Assembly: GCF_024055575.1 (NCBI RefSeq)
Contig: NZ_JAMXOE010000026.1
Span: forward strand, 26,025 to 90,024
Direction: 5' to 3'
DNA length: 64,000 nucleotides
From: Mucilaginibacter flavidus
GTDB taxonomy: Bacteria; Bacteroidota; Bacteroidia; Sphingobacteriales; Sphingobacteriaceae
Below are positions 1 through 8,354 of the stretch, piece by piece. A program made the position numbers and the translations under genes. Every line of letters begins with the position of its first letter. The stretch's first letter is position 1. The notes beneath the pieces were generated by a model that did no database searches, was not told the origin of the DNA, and saw only the letters and a program-made list of their open reading frames with translations.

Positions 1-89
1 CTGTAAAGGCTATCGGTACCGGTTTTGGCAAATAGGCTGAAAGCAAACAAGTTTGTTAATAACAGCAATAGATATTTAGGATTTTTCAT
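1..89 (-). CDS. 5' end of a secreted protein gene (partial)
   Basis: An open frame runs off the left edge on the minus strand, starting at the ATG whose A is base 89. The visible 29 residues begin MKNPKYLLLLLTNLFAFSLF, followed by Ala-Lys: a short basic start, a Leu-rich hydrophobic core and a plausible signal-peptidase site after FAK. It is divergent from the M28 peptidase gene that starts at 234. Only the signal peptide is visible, so the product cannot be named. Export is a good inference; membership of a larger gene cannot be checked inside this window. Confidence 0.6.
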   Translation of the reverse strand, partial: MKNPKYLLLLLTNLFAFSLFAKTGTDSLY

Positions 90-233
90 TGGATTGAAGG
101 CTTAAAACTTACAGGAAACTAAGGTAAAAGTAAATACTTCGTTTTGATGGTGTAAAGCCCTAATTTTAGGGTCTGTAGTGTAAAAATAGTATAACAAAAC
201 TATTACATAGCAGCATTTTAATATCTTAGAATT

Positions 234-1796
234 ATGAAAAATGCTAACCACCACCCTATCCAAACTATTTGGCAAAAAGTAATACCTGTTGCTTTAGGCG
301 TTGCTCTCTGCAGCAGTATGGCATCGGCACAAAATAAGCCTGTTATCGACAGCATCATGGCCGAAGAAACCAATCATTCGCAGCTTGAGCTGCTGGCCCA
401 CCAGTTATTTGATGGTATTGGCCCGCGGCTTGTGGGCACTCCGCAAATGAAACAGGCAAACGACTGGGCGGTTGCCAAATACAAAACCTGGGGTATAGAT
501 GCCCACAACGAAAAGTGGGGCGAATGGCGCGGCTGGGAACGCGGCGTATCGCATATCGACATGGTGTCGCCCCGCGTAAAATCGCTGGAAGGAACGCAAC
601 TGGCGTGGAGCCCGGGAATGGGTAAAAAGACCGTTACCGCAGAGGTAATAATACTTCCTGACGTGACCGACTCAGTAGCCTTTCAGCAATGGCTGCCAAA
701 TGCCAAAGGTAAATTTGTTATGATATCTGTTTGTCAGCCAACAGGTCGCCCGGATGATAACTGGAAAGAGTTTGCTACACCAACCTCTTTCGACAAAATG
801 AAAAAAGACCGCACGGCGCTTACTGACGCATGGAAAAACCGCATCAAAAAAACAGGATTTACCACTCGTACCCTGCCTGTAGCACTCGAAAATGCCGGCG
901 CTGTGGGTATAATCACCAATAACTGGTCGGCAGGATTTGGGGTAGATAAGATATTTAGCGCCTATACTAAAATTGTGCCTACAGTTGATGTGGCGCTTGA
1001 AGATTATGGCATGATTTACCGTTTGGCCGAATCGGGCGATAAACCGATGATCAGCGTGCACACCGAATCGAAGGAACTGGGTGTGGTGCCGACGTTTAAT
1101 ACCATTGCCGAAATAAAAGGCACCGAAAAGCCGGACGAATACGTTATGCTTAGCGCCCACTTCGACTCATGGGATGGCGGCACCGGCGCTACCGATAACG
1201 GCACCGGAACGCTGACGATGATGGAAGCGATGCGTCTTTTAAAGAAATATTACCCGCACCCTAAACGCACTATATTAGTCGGCCACTGGGGCAGCGAGGA
1301 AGAAGGCCTGAACGGCTCGCGTGCTTTTGTGGAAGATCATCCCGAAATTGTAAAGAACCTGCAGGCATTGTTTAACCAGGATAACGGCACTGGTCGCGTG
1401 GTAAATCTTGGCGGCGCGGGCTATGTTGATTCCAAAGACTACCTTGGCCGCTGGCTTGCTGCCGTGCCCGATACCTTAAAAAATCGAATTAAAACTAACT
1501 TCCCCGGCTCACCGGGCGGTGGAGGCTCCGACTTTGCATCGTTTGATGCTGTTGGCGCACCAGGTTTTTCGCTGGGTTCACTTAACTGGTCGTACGGCGC
1601 GTATACCTGGCATACTAACCGCGACACTTACGATAAAATTGTTTTTGACGACCTGCGCAGCAACGCCATGCTTGCAGCAATAATGGCCTACATGGCGAGC
1701 GAAGACCCAGAAAAAACAAAAAATATAAAAGTTGAAGGGGTGAAATGGCCTACGCCGGTGAAAGCGACGAGGAGAGGCGGGTTGGATAATAAATAA
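234..1796 (+). CDS. M28 family zinc peptidase, exported
   Basis: Predicted exported aminopeptidase/carboxypeptidase of family M28 (520 aa). A long N-terminal signal region ends near Ala-Gln 32-33. The middle (about 130-290) resembles the protease-associated insert of this family. The di-zinc site is legible: SAHFDSW (His about 308), TDNGTG (Asp about 319), GSEEEGL (catalytic and metal-binding Glu about 354), NQDNGTG (Asp about 381) and WHTNRD (His about 458). The length suits Bacteroidota M28 peptidases with a PA domain. A paralogue of the same size and order lies at 12657-14216. A hairpin terminator follows directly, so it is probably monocistronic. The substrate is unknown; the likely role is periplasmic or extracellular peptide degradation. 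Confidence 0.9.
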   Translation: MKNANHHPIQTIWQKVIPVALGVALCSSMASAQNKPVIDSIMAEETNHSQLELLAHQLFDGIGPRLVGTPQMKQANDWAVAKYKTWGIDAHNEKWGEWRGWERGVSHIDMVSPRVKSLEGTQLAWSPGMGKKTVTAEVIILPDVTDSVAFQQWLPNAKGKFVMISVCQPTGRPDDNWKEFATPTSFDKMKKDRTALTDAWKNRIKKTGFTTRTLPVALENAGAVGIITNNWSAGFGVDKIFSAYTKIVPTVDVALEDYGMIYRLAESGDKPMISVHTESKELGVVPTFNTIAEIKGTEKPDEYVMLSAHFDSWDGGTGATDNGTGTLTMMEAMRLLKKYYPHPKRTILVGHWGSEEEGLNGSRAFVEDHPEIVKNLQALFNQDNGTGRVVNLGGAGYVDSKDYLGRWLAAVPDTLKNRIKTNFPGSPGGGGSDFASFDAVGAPGFSLGSLNWSYGAYTWHTNRDTYDKIVFDDLRSNAMLAAIMAYMASEDPEKTKNIKVEGVKWPTPVKATRRGGLDNK

Positions 1797-1813
1797 ACGA
1801 ATTAATGTCTACG

Positions 1814-1848
1814 GAAGCCTTTCAACGAAAGTTGGAAGGCTTTTATAT
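1814..1848 (+). terminator. Rho-independent terminator after M28 peptidase
   Basis: Inverted arms AAGCCTTTCAAC / GTTGGAAGGCTT with a short loop are followed by TTTTATATT, 20 bp after the stop codon. Confidence 0.75.
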
Positions 1849-1865
1849 TACCGGCCAGCGAAATC

Positions 1866-1893
1866 CGCCGATTAAAAACCGTAATTCACCGAC
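1866..1893 (+). promoter_or_regulatory. Upstream operator copy 1 (shared 28-bp motif)
   Basis: The motif CGCCGA-N3-AAAACC-R-TAATT-Y-ACCGAC occurs here and again at 2279-2306. Each copy ends exactly 51 bp before the first base of a TAnnTTTG box, and begins 108 or 109 bp before an ATG. Neither promoter has a TTG at the expected -33 position, which suits a site for an activator. The internal direct repeat of ACCG-type half sites resembles the tandem sites bound by LytTR regulators; that assignment is inference. Confidence 0.6.
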
Positions 1894-1943
1894 TTGTGAT
1901 TGTTCCCCGCAGATTTCCCTTTCAACTTGCGCGATAGGCGGCC

Positions 1944-1951
1944 TATTTTTG
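1944..1951 (+). promoter_or_regulatory. -7 box TATTTTTG of the small gene at 1974
   Basis: Exact match to the Bacteroidota -7 consensus TAnnTTTG, 22 nt before the ATG at 1974. No TTG is found about 19 nt upstream. Confidence 0.6.
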
Positions 1952-1973
1952 ATTTTTATTAAATAACAGCGCC

Positions 1974-2174
1974 ATGAATAAGCAGACAACAACAGTTATC
2001 ACCAATGGCGGTAACTCTATCGATACAAACAGCAACAAAAGCAATATAAAAAGCGAATCGCCATCGGTTGGCGCTAAAATCCGCCATTTAAAAACCAACG
2101 ATACTAAGTTAAACACCTGGAATTGGCGCATAGAAACCGATACCGCCGAACTGTTTATCGGCATGTTTGGGTAA
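1974..2174 (+). CDS. Small hypothetical protein (66 aa)
   Basis: A 66-residue hydrophilic protein rich in Asn, Thr and Ser, with no signal peptide or membrane segment. I do not recognise a family. Support for a real gene comes from context: a consensus -7 box 22 nt upstream, a 28-bp operator with the same spacing as the one in front of the gene at 2388, and a terminator hairpin 30 bp after the stop. The tail contains NTWNWRIETDTAELFIG. An opposite-strand frame of 78 codons covers the same stretch but lacks such signals. It is probably co-regulated with the LiaF-like protein downstream. Confidence 0.6.
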   Translation: MNKQTTTVITNGGNSIDTNSNKSNIKSESPSVGAKIRHLKTNDTKLNTWNWRIETDTAELFIGMFG

Positions 2175-2203
2175 TCCATTCAAATGCCGGTAACGCATGC
2201 CGC

Positions 2204-2229
2204 AAGCCGCCTGTTGAGCGGCTTTTTTG
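2204..2229 (+). terminator. Rho-independent terminator
   Basis: Perfect 7-bp stem AAGCCGC / GCGGCTT with a 7-nt loop, ending in a T run, 30 bp after the small gene. Confidence 0.8.
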
Positions 2230-2278
2230 TTGCCTGTATTTTGACCCGTAACGCCGGCCAAAACTACATTTGTCTGTT

Positions 2279-2306
2279 CGCCGACACAAAACCATAATTT
2301 ACCGAC
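2279..2306 (+). promoter_or_regulatory. Upstream operator copy 2 (shared 28-bp motif)
   Basis: Second copy of the motif at 1866-1893. The cores differ at only two positions (the R and Y sites) apart from the N3 spacer. It ends 51 bp before the -7 box at 2357, the same distance as copy 1. Confidence 0.6.
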
Positions 2307-2356
2307 ATCTTACCTCCGTCGGCAAGGTTTACCTTCTCATCCTTAGCCGCTTGTGT

Positions 2357-2364
2357 TAGTTTTG
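2357..2364 (+). promoter_or_regulatory. -7 box TAGTTTTG of the LiaF-like gene
   Basis: Exact TAnnTTTG match, 23 nt before the ATG at 2388. No -33 TTG at the usual distance, as for the neighbouring operator-linked promoter. Confidence 0.6.
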
Positions 2365-2387
2365 GTTAACATTAAAATTTAACAATC

Positions 2388-2765
2388 ATGAACACTCACT
2401 CAGCATACGCATTCGCCAACCCGGACGATTATATAAATACCACAACCGTTTTTGGTGGCGTTAAAAAAACCATCCTTTCAAAAGATTTTCGCGGCGGACA
2501 GGTAGGCCAGCTTTTTGGCAACACCGAACTCGACTTTACCCACGCCGACCTTGCCGGCGTAGCCATCCTTGATATTCAGCAGGGATTTGGCGAGGTTAAA
2601 ATAAGAGTACCCAACGACTGTTGGATTGAAACAGATACTACCCAGGTTTTTGCAACTGTTGAAGACAAACGTACTCACGTACAGGAAAGCTTTAACTCCA
2701 ATAAAATTTTGGTGCTGCGAGGGCCTTCAGTTTTTGGAGTGATTGAGATATTGAGCGGCGAGTAA
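2388..2765 (+). CDS. LiaF-like C-terminal domain protein (cell-envelope stress type)
   Basis: Soluble protein of 125 aa. It resembles the LiaF C-terminal domain (cell wall-active antibiotic response domain): a VFGGVKK turn, then LFGNTELDF, a run of short beta strands and WIETDTTQVFATVEDKR. The transmembrane segments that precede this domain in LiaF are absent, so this is the stand-alone cytosolic form. In Bacteroidota such proteins often sit beside LytTR-type systems, but no kinase or regulator gene is next to it here. It has a consensus -7 box and the shared operator. Its stop codon abuts that of the convergent receptor gene (2765/2766), with no room for a separate terminator. Function beyond envelope-stress association is inference. 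Confidence 0.65.
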   Translation: MNTHSAYAFANPDDYINTTTVFGGVKKTILSKDFRGGQVGQLFGNTELDFTHADLAGVAILDIQQGFGEVKIRVPNDCWIETDTTQVFATVEDKRTHVQESFNSNKILVLRGPSVFGVIEILSGE

Positions 2766-5195
2766 TTACCCGCCTGTCCCTACCCTCTCCATTTCTTCGG
2801 TGGCGCTGCCGTCTGTTCGTTTGGCGGTTTTGTAGGTTTTGCCAAAACGGTAAGTAAATGACACCGTATACACCCGGCTGTCGCGGTGAATAATAAAATA
2901 TTCAGTCGCGTTAGGGAACGAAGTAAAGCCTTCCATTGCATTGGTGTGGAAAATATCGCGGGCGGTGAACCTCAAAGTGCCCTTCCTATTCAGTACTGGC
3001 CTGGAAATACCTGCCGATAGCTGGCCTGTTGGGTACAAAAGTTCCTGCACATCGTTCCTGGCTTTGGTGGTGTAAAAACCTGAGATTTCGGCCGTGTAGG
3101 TTTTACCCAACTTAAACTGGTTATTGGCGCTCATATTAAGCTGATTAATATTGCTGGTAAAATCGTTCCCGTTAAACCCTTTCAACCGTTTGTAAGTGTA
3201 TGTTGCCTGCGTGGTGACCGACCACCAATCAGTTGGAGATAAATTCAATGCCATGGACAAGCCAATAGTATAAGTTTTACCCACATTACCCTGCGAATAC
3301 AGTAATATGCCCTTAGCCGTATCGGCCAAAAACAACTGCGAAAAATAGTTTTTAATGGTGCTGTATAATATTGATGTGGTGAGTAATTGTTTGTACTGAT
3401 GCGTCAGTTCCAGGTTCCAGCTGTATTGCGGCAGCAGATATGCATTTCCGGTTTGATAGGTGTATTTATTAATAATGAAGTAAAACGGGTTAAGATTTTG
3501 AAACACCGGCCTGTCAATGCGGCGACTGGCAGTAAGGGTAAAACTATTTGCCGTATCGGCCTGGTAACTGATGTAGCCACTTGGGAAAAACTGGCCGTAG
3601 TTGCGTGAAAAAGCTGAGTCTTTTTGAATTGCATTACCCAACTGGTGCGCTCTGTAGCCTGTATGTTCGTACCGAACGCCAGCCTGTATAGTTACCTTAT
3701 CCAGTTTTTTCTCAATCGAACTGTATACTGCGCTGATGTTTTCGTGGTATAAAAAGTGATTGCTTTTGGTGTTATCATCAACCCACTGGCCGCCAACCAG
3801 GTTTTGATACGCTGCCAGGTTATCAGTATTGCTTTGTGATGATTTTACGCCCGCCTCGAAAGTGCTGCTTTTATCAACCTTTAAGGTGTAATCAACCTTG
3901 CCGGAGGCGATGTCTATAGTCGTCGGGATGTCGCTGTGCGATTCTTCGGTATAACCGCCGGGGGCCAAAAGGTGGTTTGTAAAATCCTGTAGACTGCTTA
4001 TACTATAATGCAGGTAATCGAAATCTGCAGCTAAATCCTGTGAATCGGATATCGTGTGTCTCAAATTTAAATTAGCAGAACCGTTTTTAAAGCGGTTGGT
4101 GTTGTTGTTACCTGTAAAAATGGCTGAGTCAACGGCCCCGGCAGGGTTAAGCCAACTCGCAGTAGCCGTGTTATTTCCTGAGCGGTGTATGAGCGTGCCA
4201 CCTAGCACAAAACCGATAGTTGTTTTTGGGCCGATGTAATAATCGAGCCCGGTTTTCACCGTGTTGTTAACAAATGTGCCTTTAAAATATGAGGGTTGCT
4301 TCAGCTGAGAGGTAAGATTGCCGTTTTCATCATAATATTTTCGCAGGGCATACAGGTCCGTTAAGTACTGAACAATGTTGACGTTGTAATTAAAAAAGGT
4401 GTTTATTTTGCCTACCCGGTAATTCAATACCAGGCTATTGGTGTTTTTAGGGTAAACACCCTCGCCAACGCTGGTGGTAAACGAGCCGTTAAAACCCTGC
4501 ATTTTATTCTTCTTTGTTTTGATGTTGATGATACCTGCATTGCCGCTCGCATCGTAACGCGCTGTTGGGTTGGCAATCAATTCTATTTGAGATACCTGGG
4601 TTGAGCTCATGCTGCTCAGCAAATTATTCAGATCAGCGCCCGACAGATAAGTTGGTTTACCGTCAATGGTAATTAATACGCCTGTTTTGCCCTGCAAAGC
4701 GATCCCGCCATTTTTGTCGACCGTTACACCGGGCGATTTCTCCAGAACTTCCAGCACCGTGATTCCGGCATTGGTTACCGATGCATCAACATTTACAATC
4801 ACCTTGCCTTTTTGATGTTCAATTGTCGCGGCATGCGCAGTTACATCTACCTGCTGCAAAACGGTATTCAGCGGTTGTAATTTTACGGTATCAATATTTT
4901 CCGAGGGTAGGTTGTAAGTCCGGGTAGTTTGCGGCCTATAACCCGTGTAAGTAACTATAAAAGCATAGGCTCCGGCTTTTACGTTTTCGAACAGCGCTTT
5001 ACCATTGCTGTTACTAACCACAGTTTTTACAGGTTTGGCATTGTTCAGTAATTTCACCGTGGCCCCGTCAACCGGTTGCGATTTTTCGTTTAAAATAACA
5101 AGGGATACATAACCGGTTGCCGGCTGGCACCACGCGCCTAATGATAACAACGATAAAAAAAGCAAACAAAAAACCTTTTGGAGAGTTGGCATCAA
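2766..5195 (-). CDS. Outer-membrane beta-barrel protein, TonB-receptor-like, with CarboxypepD-like N-terminus
   Basis: 809-aa outer-membrane protein. A signal peptide (MMPTLQKVFCLLFLSLLSLG) is followed by a carboxypeptidase-regulatory-like domain (about 27-110, with VDGATVKLLNN and ALFENVKAGAYAF). A plug-like segment comes next (VIVNVDASVTNAG, EVLEKSPGVTVDKNGGI, ITIDGKPTYLSG, IELIANPTARYDASGNAGII). The rest is a beta-barrel of the outer-membrane protein beta-barrel family (PF14905 type) ending in VSFTYRFGKTY plus a short polar tail. No SusD partner is adjacent, so it is probably not a SusC glycan importer. The ligand is unknown. It converges on the LiaF-like gene without a gap. Confidence 0.85.
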   Translation of the reverse strand: MMPTLQKVFCLLFLSLLSLGAWCQPATGYVSLVILNEKSQPVDGATVKLLNNAKPVKTVVSNSNGKALFENVKAGAYAFIVTYTGYRPQTTRTYNLPSENIDTVKLQPLNTVLQQVDVTAHAATIEHQKGKVIVNVDASVTNAGITVLEVLEKSPGVTVDKNGGIALQGKTGVLITIDGKPTYLSGADLNNLLSSMSSTQVSQIELIANPTARYDASGNAGIINIKTKKNKMQGFNGSFTTSVGEGVYPKNTNSLVLNYRVGKINTFFNYNVNIVQYLTDLYALRKYYDENGNLTSQLKQPSYFKGTFVNNTVKTGLDYYIGPKTTIGFVLGGTLIHRSGNNTATASWLNPAGAVDSAIFTGNNNTNRFKNGSANLNLRHTISDSQDLAADFDYLHYSISSLQDFTNHLLAPGGYTEESHSDIPTTIDIASGKVDYTLKVDKSSTFEAGVKSSQSNTDNLAAYQNLVGGQWVDDNTKSNHFLYHENISAVYSSIEKKLDKVTIQAGVRYEHTGYRAHQLGNAIQKDSAFSRNYGQFFPSGYISYQADTANSFTLTASRRIDRPVFQNLNPFYFIINKYTYQTGNAYLLPQYSWNLELTHQYKQLLTTSILYSTIKNYFSQLFLADTAKGILLYSQGNVGKTYTIGLSMALNLSPTDWWSVTTQATYTYKRLKGFNGNDFTSNINQLNMSANNQFKLGKTYTAEISGFYTTKARNDVQELLYPTGQLSAGISRPVLNRKGTLRFTARDIFHTNAMEGFTSFPNATEYFIIHRDSRVYTVSFTYRFGKTYKTAKRTDGSATEEMERVGTGG

Positions 5196-5306
5196 ATTGT
5201 GTTAGTTAACATTAATTTTCATGTGGATAGCAGCCTCAAAATATAGCTGCAAAGTATAACTATCGATGGTTTTTTAATATGTAAATATCACCTTTCGGAA
5301 GAGGCC

Positions 5307-5384
5307 TAAGTCTTGAGTCGACAGTCTTAAGTCAAAAAAAAACGGCAATTTAGACTTTGGACTTAAGACTCAGGACTTTCGACT
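5307..5384. repeat. Imperfect intergenic palindrome overlapping a gene end
   Basis: The left arm (5307-5333) is built of AAGTCTTGAGTC/AGTCTTAAGTC words; the right arm (5352-5384) carries the complementary GACTTAAGACTCAGGACTTT words. The right arm contains the stop codon and last codons of the transporter at 5370-6904, whose terminal SDSRKS residues are therefore repeat-derived. Confidence 0.65.
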
Positions 5385-6904
5385 ATCACTCCTAATAAAA
5401 ACCGCTCCCATCAATGCACCCAAAAACGCCAACCCTGCCGACGTAAGCATTATTTTGGCATAAGCACTGACGAAACTCTCGTGGAACATTTTCTTCATAG
5501 TCTGTTCGTCGGTAGTGATGCCATAGGGCACGTGTGCATCCCCAAGATTTGACGACTGGGCCATAATCTCCTGCTTTTGCTGGTAATTAAGGTTCACATC
5601 TTTTAACCTCGGCTGCAGCGCGCCACTAAAAAACAAAACGGCCAACGCACCAAAAATCGCGTTAGCAAACACACCGGCAATACGCGAAACAGCATTATTT
5701 ACGCCCGATGCGGTGCCGGAAAAATGGTCACTTACCGACCCCATTACTGCGGCGGTCAAAGCCGCCACCGTGAACGACATGCCCAGGCCGAAGATGATAA
5801 TACCCGGGAAAAAGGTTGTCCAGTAATCACCGGGGCCAGCGGTTTGCTTAATAAAAGAAAGCAACAGCAAACCGACGCCTGCTGCAGCCGGGCCGCAAAT
5901 CAAAAGCAGCCGCGGGCCAAATTTATCGGCAAGGCCGCCGGCAAAACGGGCCAGGCTGATCATCATGATTGTAAACGGCAAAAAAGTAAGCCCGCTTTGC
6001 AACTGGGTGTAACCCTGCACCTGCACCATATTTAACGACATAAACAGCATGCCCGCCCCTAACCCCGCATATAAAAACAAGGTCAACAGGTTGGCGCCGC
6101 TAAAGGTGGCGTTGGCAAAAAGGTGCAAAGGCATCATGGGATGCTTGCTTGTTTTTTCGATAATTATAAAGGATATCAAAAACGAAATACCGGCTGTTAA
6201 TGCGGTATACACCTGCCAGTTACCCCAGCCAACGGCCGGAACACGCAAAAAACCAAAGGTCACCAATGCCAATCCAAAAGCAATAGCCACAGCACCCGGA
6301 AAATCAAGCGACTGATCAACACCTTCATCTTTAGTTTCGTTTACTTTAAACCAAAGCATTGTCAAAGCCGCAACGCCTATGGGGATATTGATAAAAAAAT
6401 ATATCGCCACAACCCAGCATCGGCCAATGCACCGCCCAATACGGGGCCGCCCATAGTTACTACCGTGGTAAATGCCGACCATGTACCAATTGCTTTGCCC
6501 CGTTCATTCGGGTTGATGGAGGATGAAATAAGAGAAAGACTGCCGGGAATCATCAATGCGCCGCCTATTCCCTGTAATATCCTGAACGCAATTAAATAAG
6601 TAACACCCGGCGCAATACCGCACAAAGCCGAGCCGCAGATAAAAATAAAAATACCAGCCATAAATATCTTTTTCCGGCCCAGCTTATCCCCTAGCGAACC
6701 GCCTATCAGTATCAATGATGCCAGCATCAGCAGGTAAGCATTCAATATCCAAAACAAATCGGCTCCCGAGGCTTGCAGGCTATTTTGCAGCGCAGGTAAA
6801 ACCACGTTTAGCGCCGTGCCATCTATAAATGCCATCGAGGAAGCGAGTATGGCTGAGACCATTATCCATTTACCGGCAGTACTGTGGAGCGCTACTGTTG
6901 CCAT
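5370..6904 (-). pseudogene. DHA2-type MFS drug exporter, frameshifted
   Basis: A 14-helix drug:proton antiporter (EmrB/QacA type) read in two frames. The N-terminal part (start ATG at 6904) has the classic motifs SMAFIDGTALNVVLPALQ, GGSLGDKLGRKKIF and FRILQGIGGALMIPGSLSLI, then derails after ADAGLWRYIF into a stop. The C-terminal part resumes in another frame at FFINIPIGVAAL and continues to 5370. The break is in the A7 run at 6393-6399: one more A (T in the coding strand) restores WRYIFFINIPIG exactly. Together the frames give about 511 aa, the normal family length. It is either a real null mutation, a phase-variable homopolymer, or a base-calling error. There is no other damage, so the event is recent or artefactual. 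Confidence 0.85.
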
Positions 6905-7153
6905 AATGCGTTTTTATTGAATTTAATAAAGTGTTAATTTATAGAAATTAATTTGTGGCTGGTATTTTTAATAATTAACGCCTGTTGAATAAATTGTTTT
7001 TTAAAATGAAGTTGCATACGTTAAATCCGGCTGTGTCAATTGCAAACTACCTAAAACAGCGCCATTTGGTAAAGGGATAATGGAGCTGCATAACGAGGTA
7101 AAAGGTTAATTTAAGCAGAGATGTGATGCCCTCGTGTCTCTACGGCGGTTTAT

Positions 7154-7161
7154 TATATTTG
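7154..7161 (+). promoter_or_regulatory. -7 box TATATTTG, abutting the start codon
   Basis: Consensus -7 element separated from the ATG at 7166 by only four bases (CCCC), implying a leaderless transcript. Confidence 0.6.
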
Positions 7162-7165
7162 CCCC

Positions 7166-7876
7166 ATGTTTTCTGCGAATTACCTGGTTTATATTTTTCT
7201 TTTAATGGGTGTGGTGCTCAGTATTATTACCCGAAAGCTTACCATCCCCGCCGCCCTGCTTGGCGGACTAACCGGTTTTTTAGTTTATACCGGCGACGGA
7301 TACACCGGCCTGGCCTTACTGGTTTTATTTTTTGTGCTAGGCTCGGGTGCAACAAGCATTGGGTTAAAAAAGAAACAGCAACTGGGTCTTGCCGAAGCCG
7401 ATAAAGGCCGCCGCACAGCAGCACAGGTAATGGCCAACGGCGGTGTTGCAGCAATACTGGGCGGCCTGGCTTGGTATTACCCGACGCACGCACCGATATT
7501 ACAATTAATGATGGCCGGCAGCCTTGCATCTGCAAATGCCGATACGCTATCGTCTGAACTCGGCACCATACTGGGGCAGAGGTTTTATAACATCATCACT
7601 TTAAAAAAAGACATCCGTGGGCTGAATGGCGTAATAAGTCTTGAAGGTACCCTTGCCGGAATTGCGGGAGCGATGATAATTGCGACTGTTTATTCCATCG
7701 GGCATGGCTGGAATATGGAGTTTTTATGGGTTGTTTTGGCCGGAATTATCGGTAACCTGGCCGATTCATTGCTTGGCGCAACTGCCGAACGCAGGCATTT
7801 AATTGGCAATAACGTGGTTAATTTTTTAACCACCGCTATCGGCGCAGGCGTTTGCCTGTTGATTTTAAAGACCTAA
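7166..7876 (+). CDS. DUF92 family integral membrane protein
   Basis: 236-aa polytopic membrane protein of the DUF92/TMEM19 family, which includes plant phytyl-phosphate kinase (VTE6) and archaeal proteins. Family marks are GSGATSIGLKKK, GRRTAAQVMANGGVAA (about 92-107), SANADTLSSELG (about 125-136), SLEGTLAGIAGA and GNLADSLLGA, with around six hydrophobic segments. By homology a CTP-dependent polyprenyl-phosphate kinase activity is possible, but it is untested for bacterial members. The consensus -7 box four bases before this ATG supports the start. It is followed by the cold-shock gene, which has its own promoter. Confidence 0.85.
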   Translation: MFSANYLVYIFLLMGVVLSIITRKLTIPAALLGGLTGFLVYTGDGYTGLALLVLFFVLGSGATSIGLKKKQQLGLAEADKGRRTAAQVMANGGVAAILGGLAWYYPTHAPILQLMMAGSLASANADTLSSELGTILGQRFYNIITLKKDIRGLNGVISLEGTLAGIAGAMIIATVYSIGHGWNMEFLWVVLAGIIGNLADSLLGATAERRHLIGNNVVNFLTTAIGAGVCLLILKT

Positions 7877-7974
7877 AAGCTAATTTATTAGCTATAAAAC
7901 GCGTTTTTATATCACTCCAAAGCAATTAATATGAAACAAGATGCATTAATATCAGTTTTATGGATTATTATGGC

Positions 7975-7982
7975 TACATTTG
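7975..7982 (+). promoter_or_regulatory. -7 box TACATTTG of the cold-shock gene
   Basis: Consensus -7 element 22 nt before ATG 8005. Its position rules out the longer in-frame start at 7960, which would lie upstream of the promoter. Confidence 0.65.
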
Positions 7983-8004
7983 CATCTATTTAACAATCAA
8001 TATA

Positions 8005-8196
8005 ATGCAAGAAGGAACAGTAAAATTTTTTAATGAAGAAAAGGGTTTTGGATTCATCACCCCAAGCAACGGCGGCAAAGAAGTCTTCGTTCACTCATCA
8101 GGACTAATCGACCGCATCCGCGAAAACGATACAGTTCAGTACGAAGTTGAAGAAGGCAGGAAAGGCCCGAACGCAGTAAGAGTAAAAATAGCTTAA
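8005..8196 (+). CDS. cspA: Cold-shock domain protein (CspA family)
   Basis: A 63-residue single cold-shock domain, an OB-fold RNA/ssDNA chaperone. RNP1 is KGFGFIT (about 12-18) and RNP2 is VFVHSS (about 26-31). The protein starts MQEGTVKFFNEEKGFGFI. An earlier ATG in frame adds 15 residues unlike the family and sits before the -7 box, so 8005 is chosen. The 5' leader of about 20 nt is short for thermosensor control of the E. coli cspA kind. A strong terminator follows. The symbol is by family only. Confidence 0.92.
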   Translation: MQEGTVKFFNEEKGFGFITPSNGGKEVFVHSSGLIDRIRENDTVQYEVEEGRKGPNAVRVKIA

Positions 8197-8217
8197 CAAT
8201 CTATATAATTATTCGCG

Positions 8218-8257
8218 AAGCATTTTCCGTAAAAATCGGGAAATGCTTTTTATTTTT
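8218..8257 (+). terminator. Rho-independent terminator after the cold-shock gene
   Basis: Stem AGCATTTTCCG / CGGGAAATGCT (one mismatch) around TAAAAAT, then TTTTTATTTTT. Confidence 0.85.
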
Positions 8258-8354
8258 CCTTGCTGTTAATCAACAGCACATTTTTCTCTTAAGGAACGAT
8301 TAATACAATCATCCATTACCGCAGTCTTTTAGCGGCCTAATTCTTTTTTTTTCT

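Noticed and set aside
1943..2179. 78-codon opposite-strand frame over the small gene at 1974
   Set aside because: It has hydrophobic stretches but no promoter, and the plus-strand frame has a -7 box, operator and terminator in the right order.
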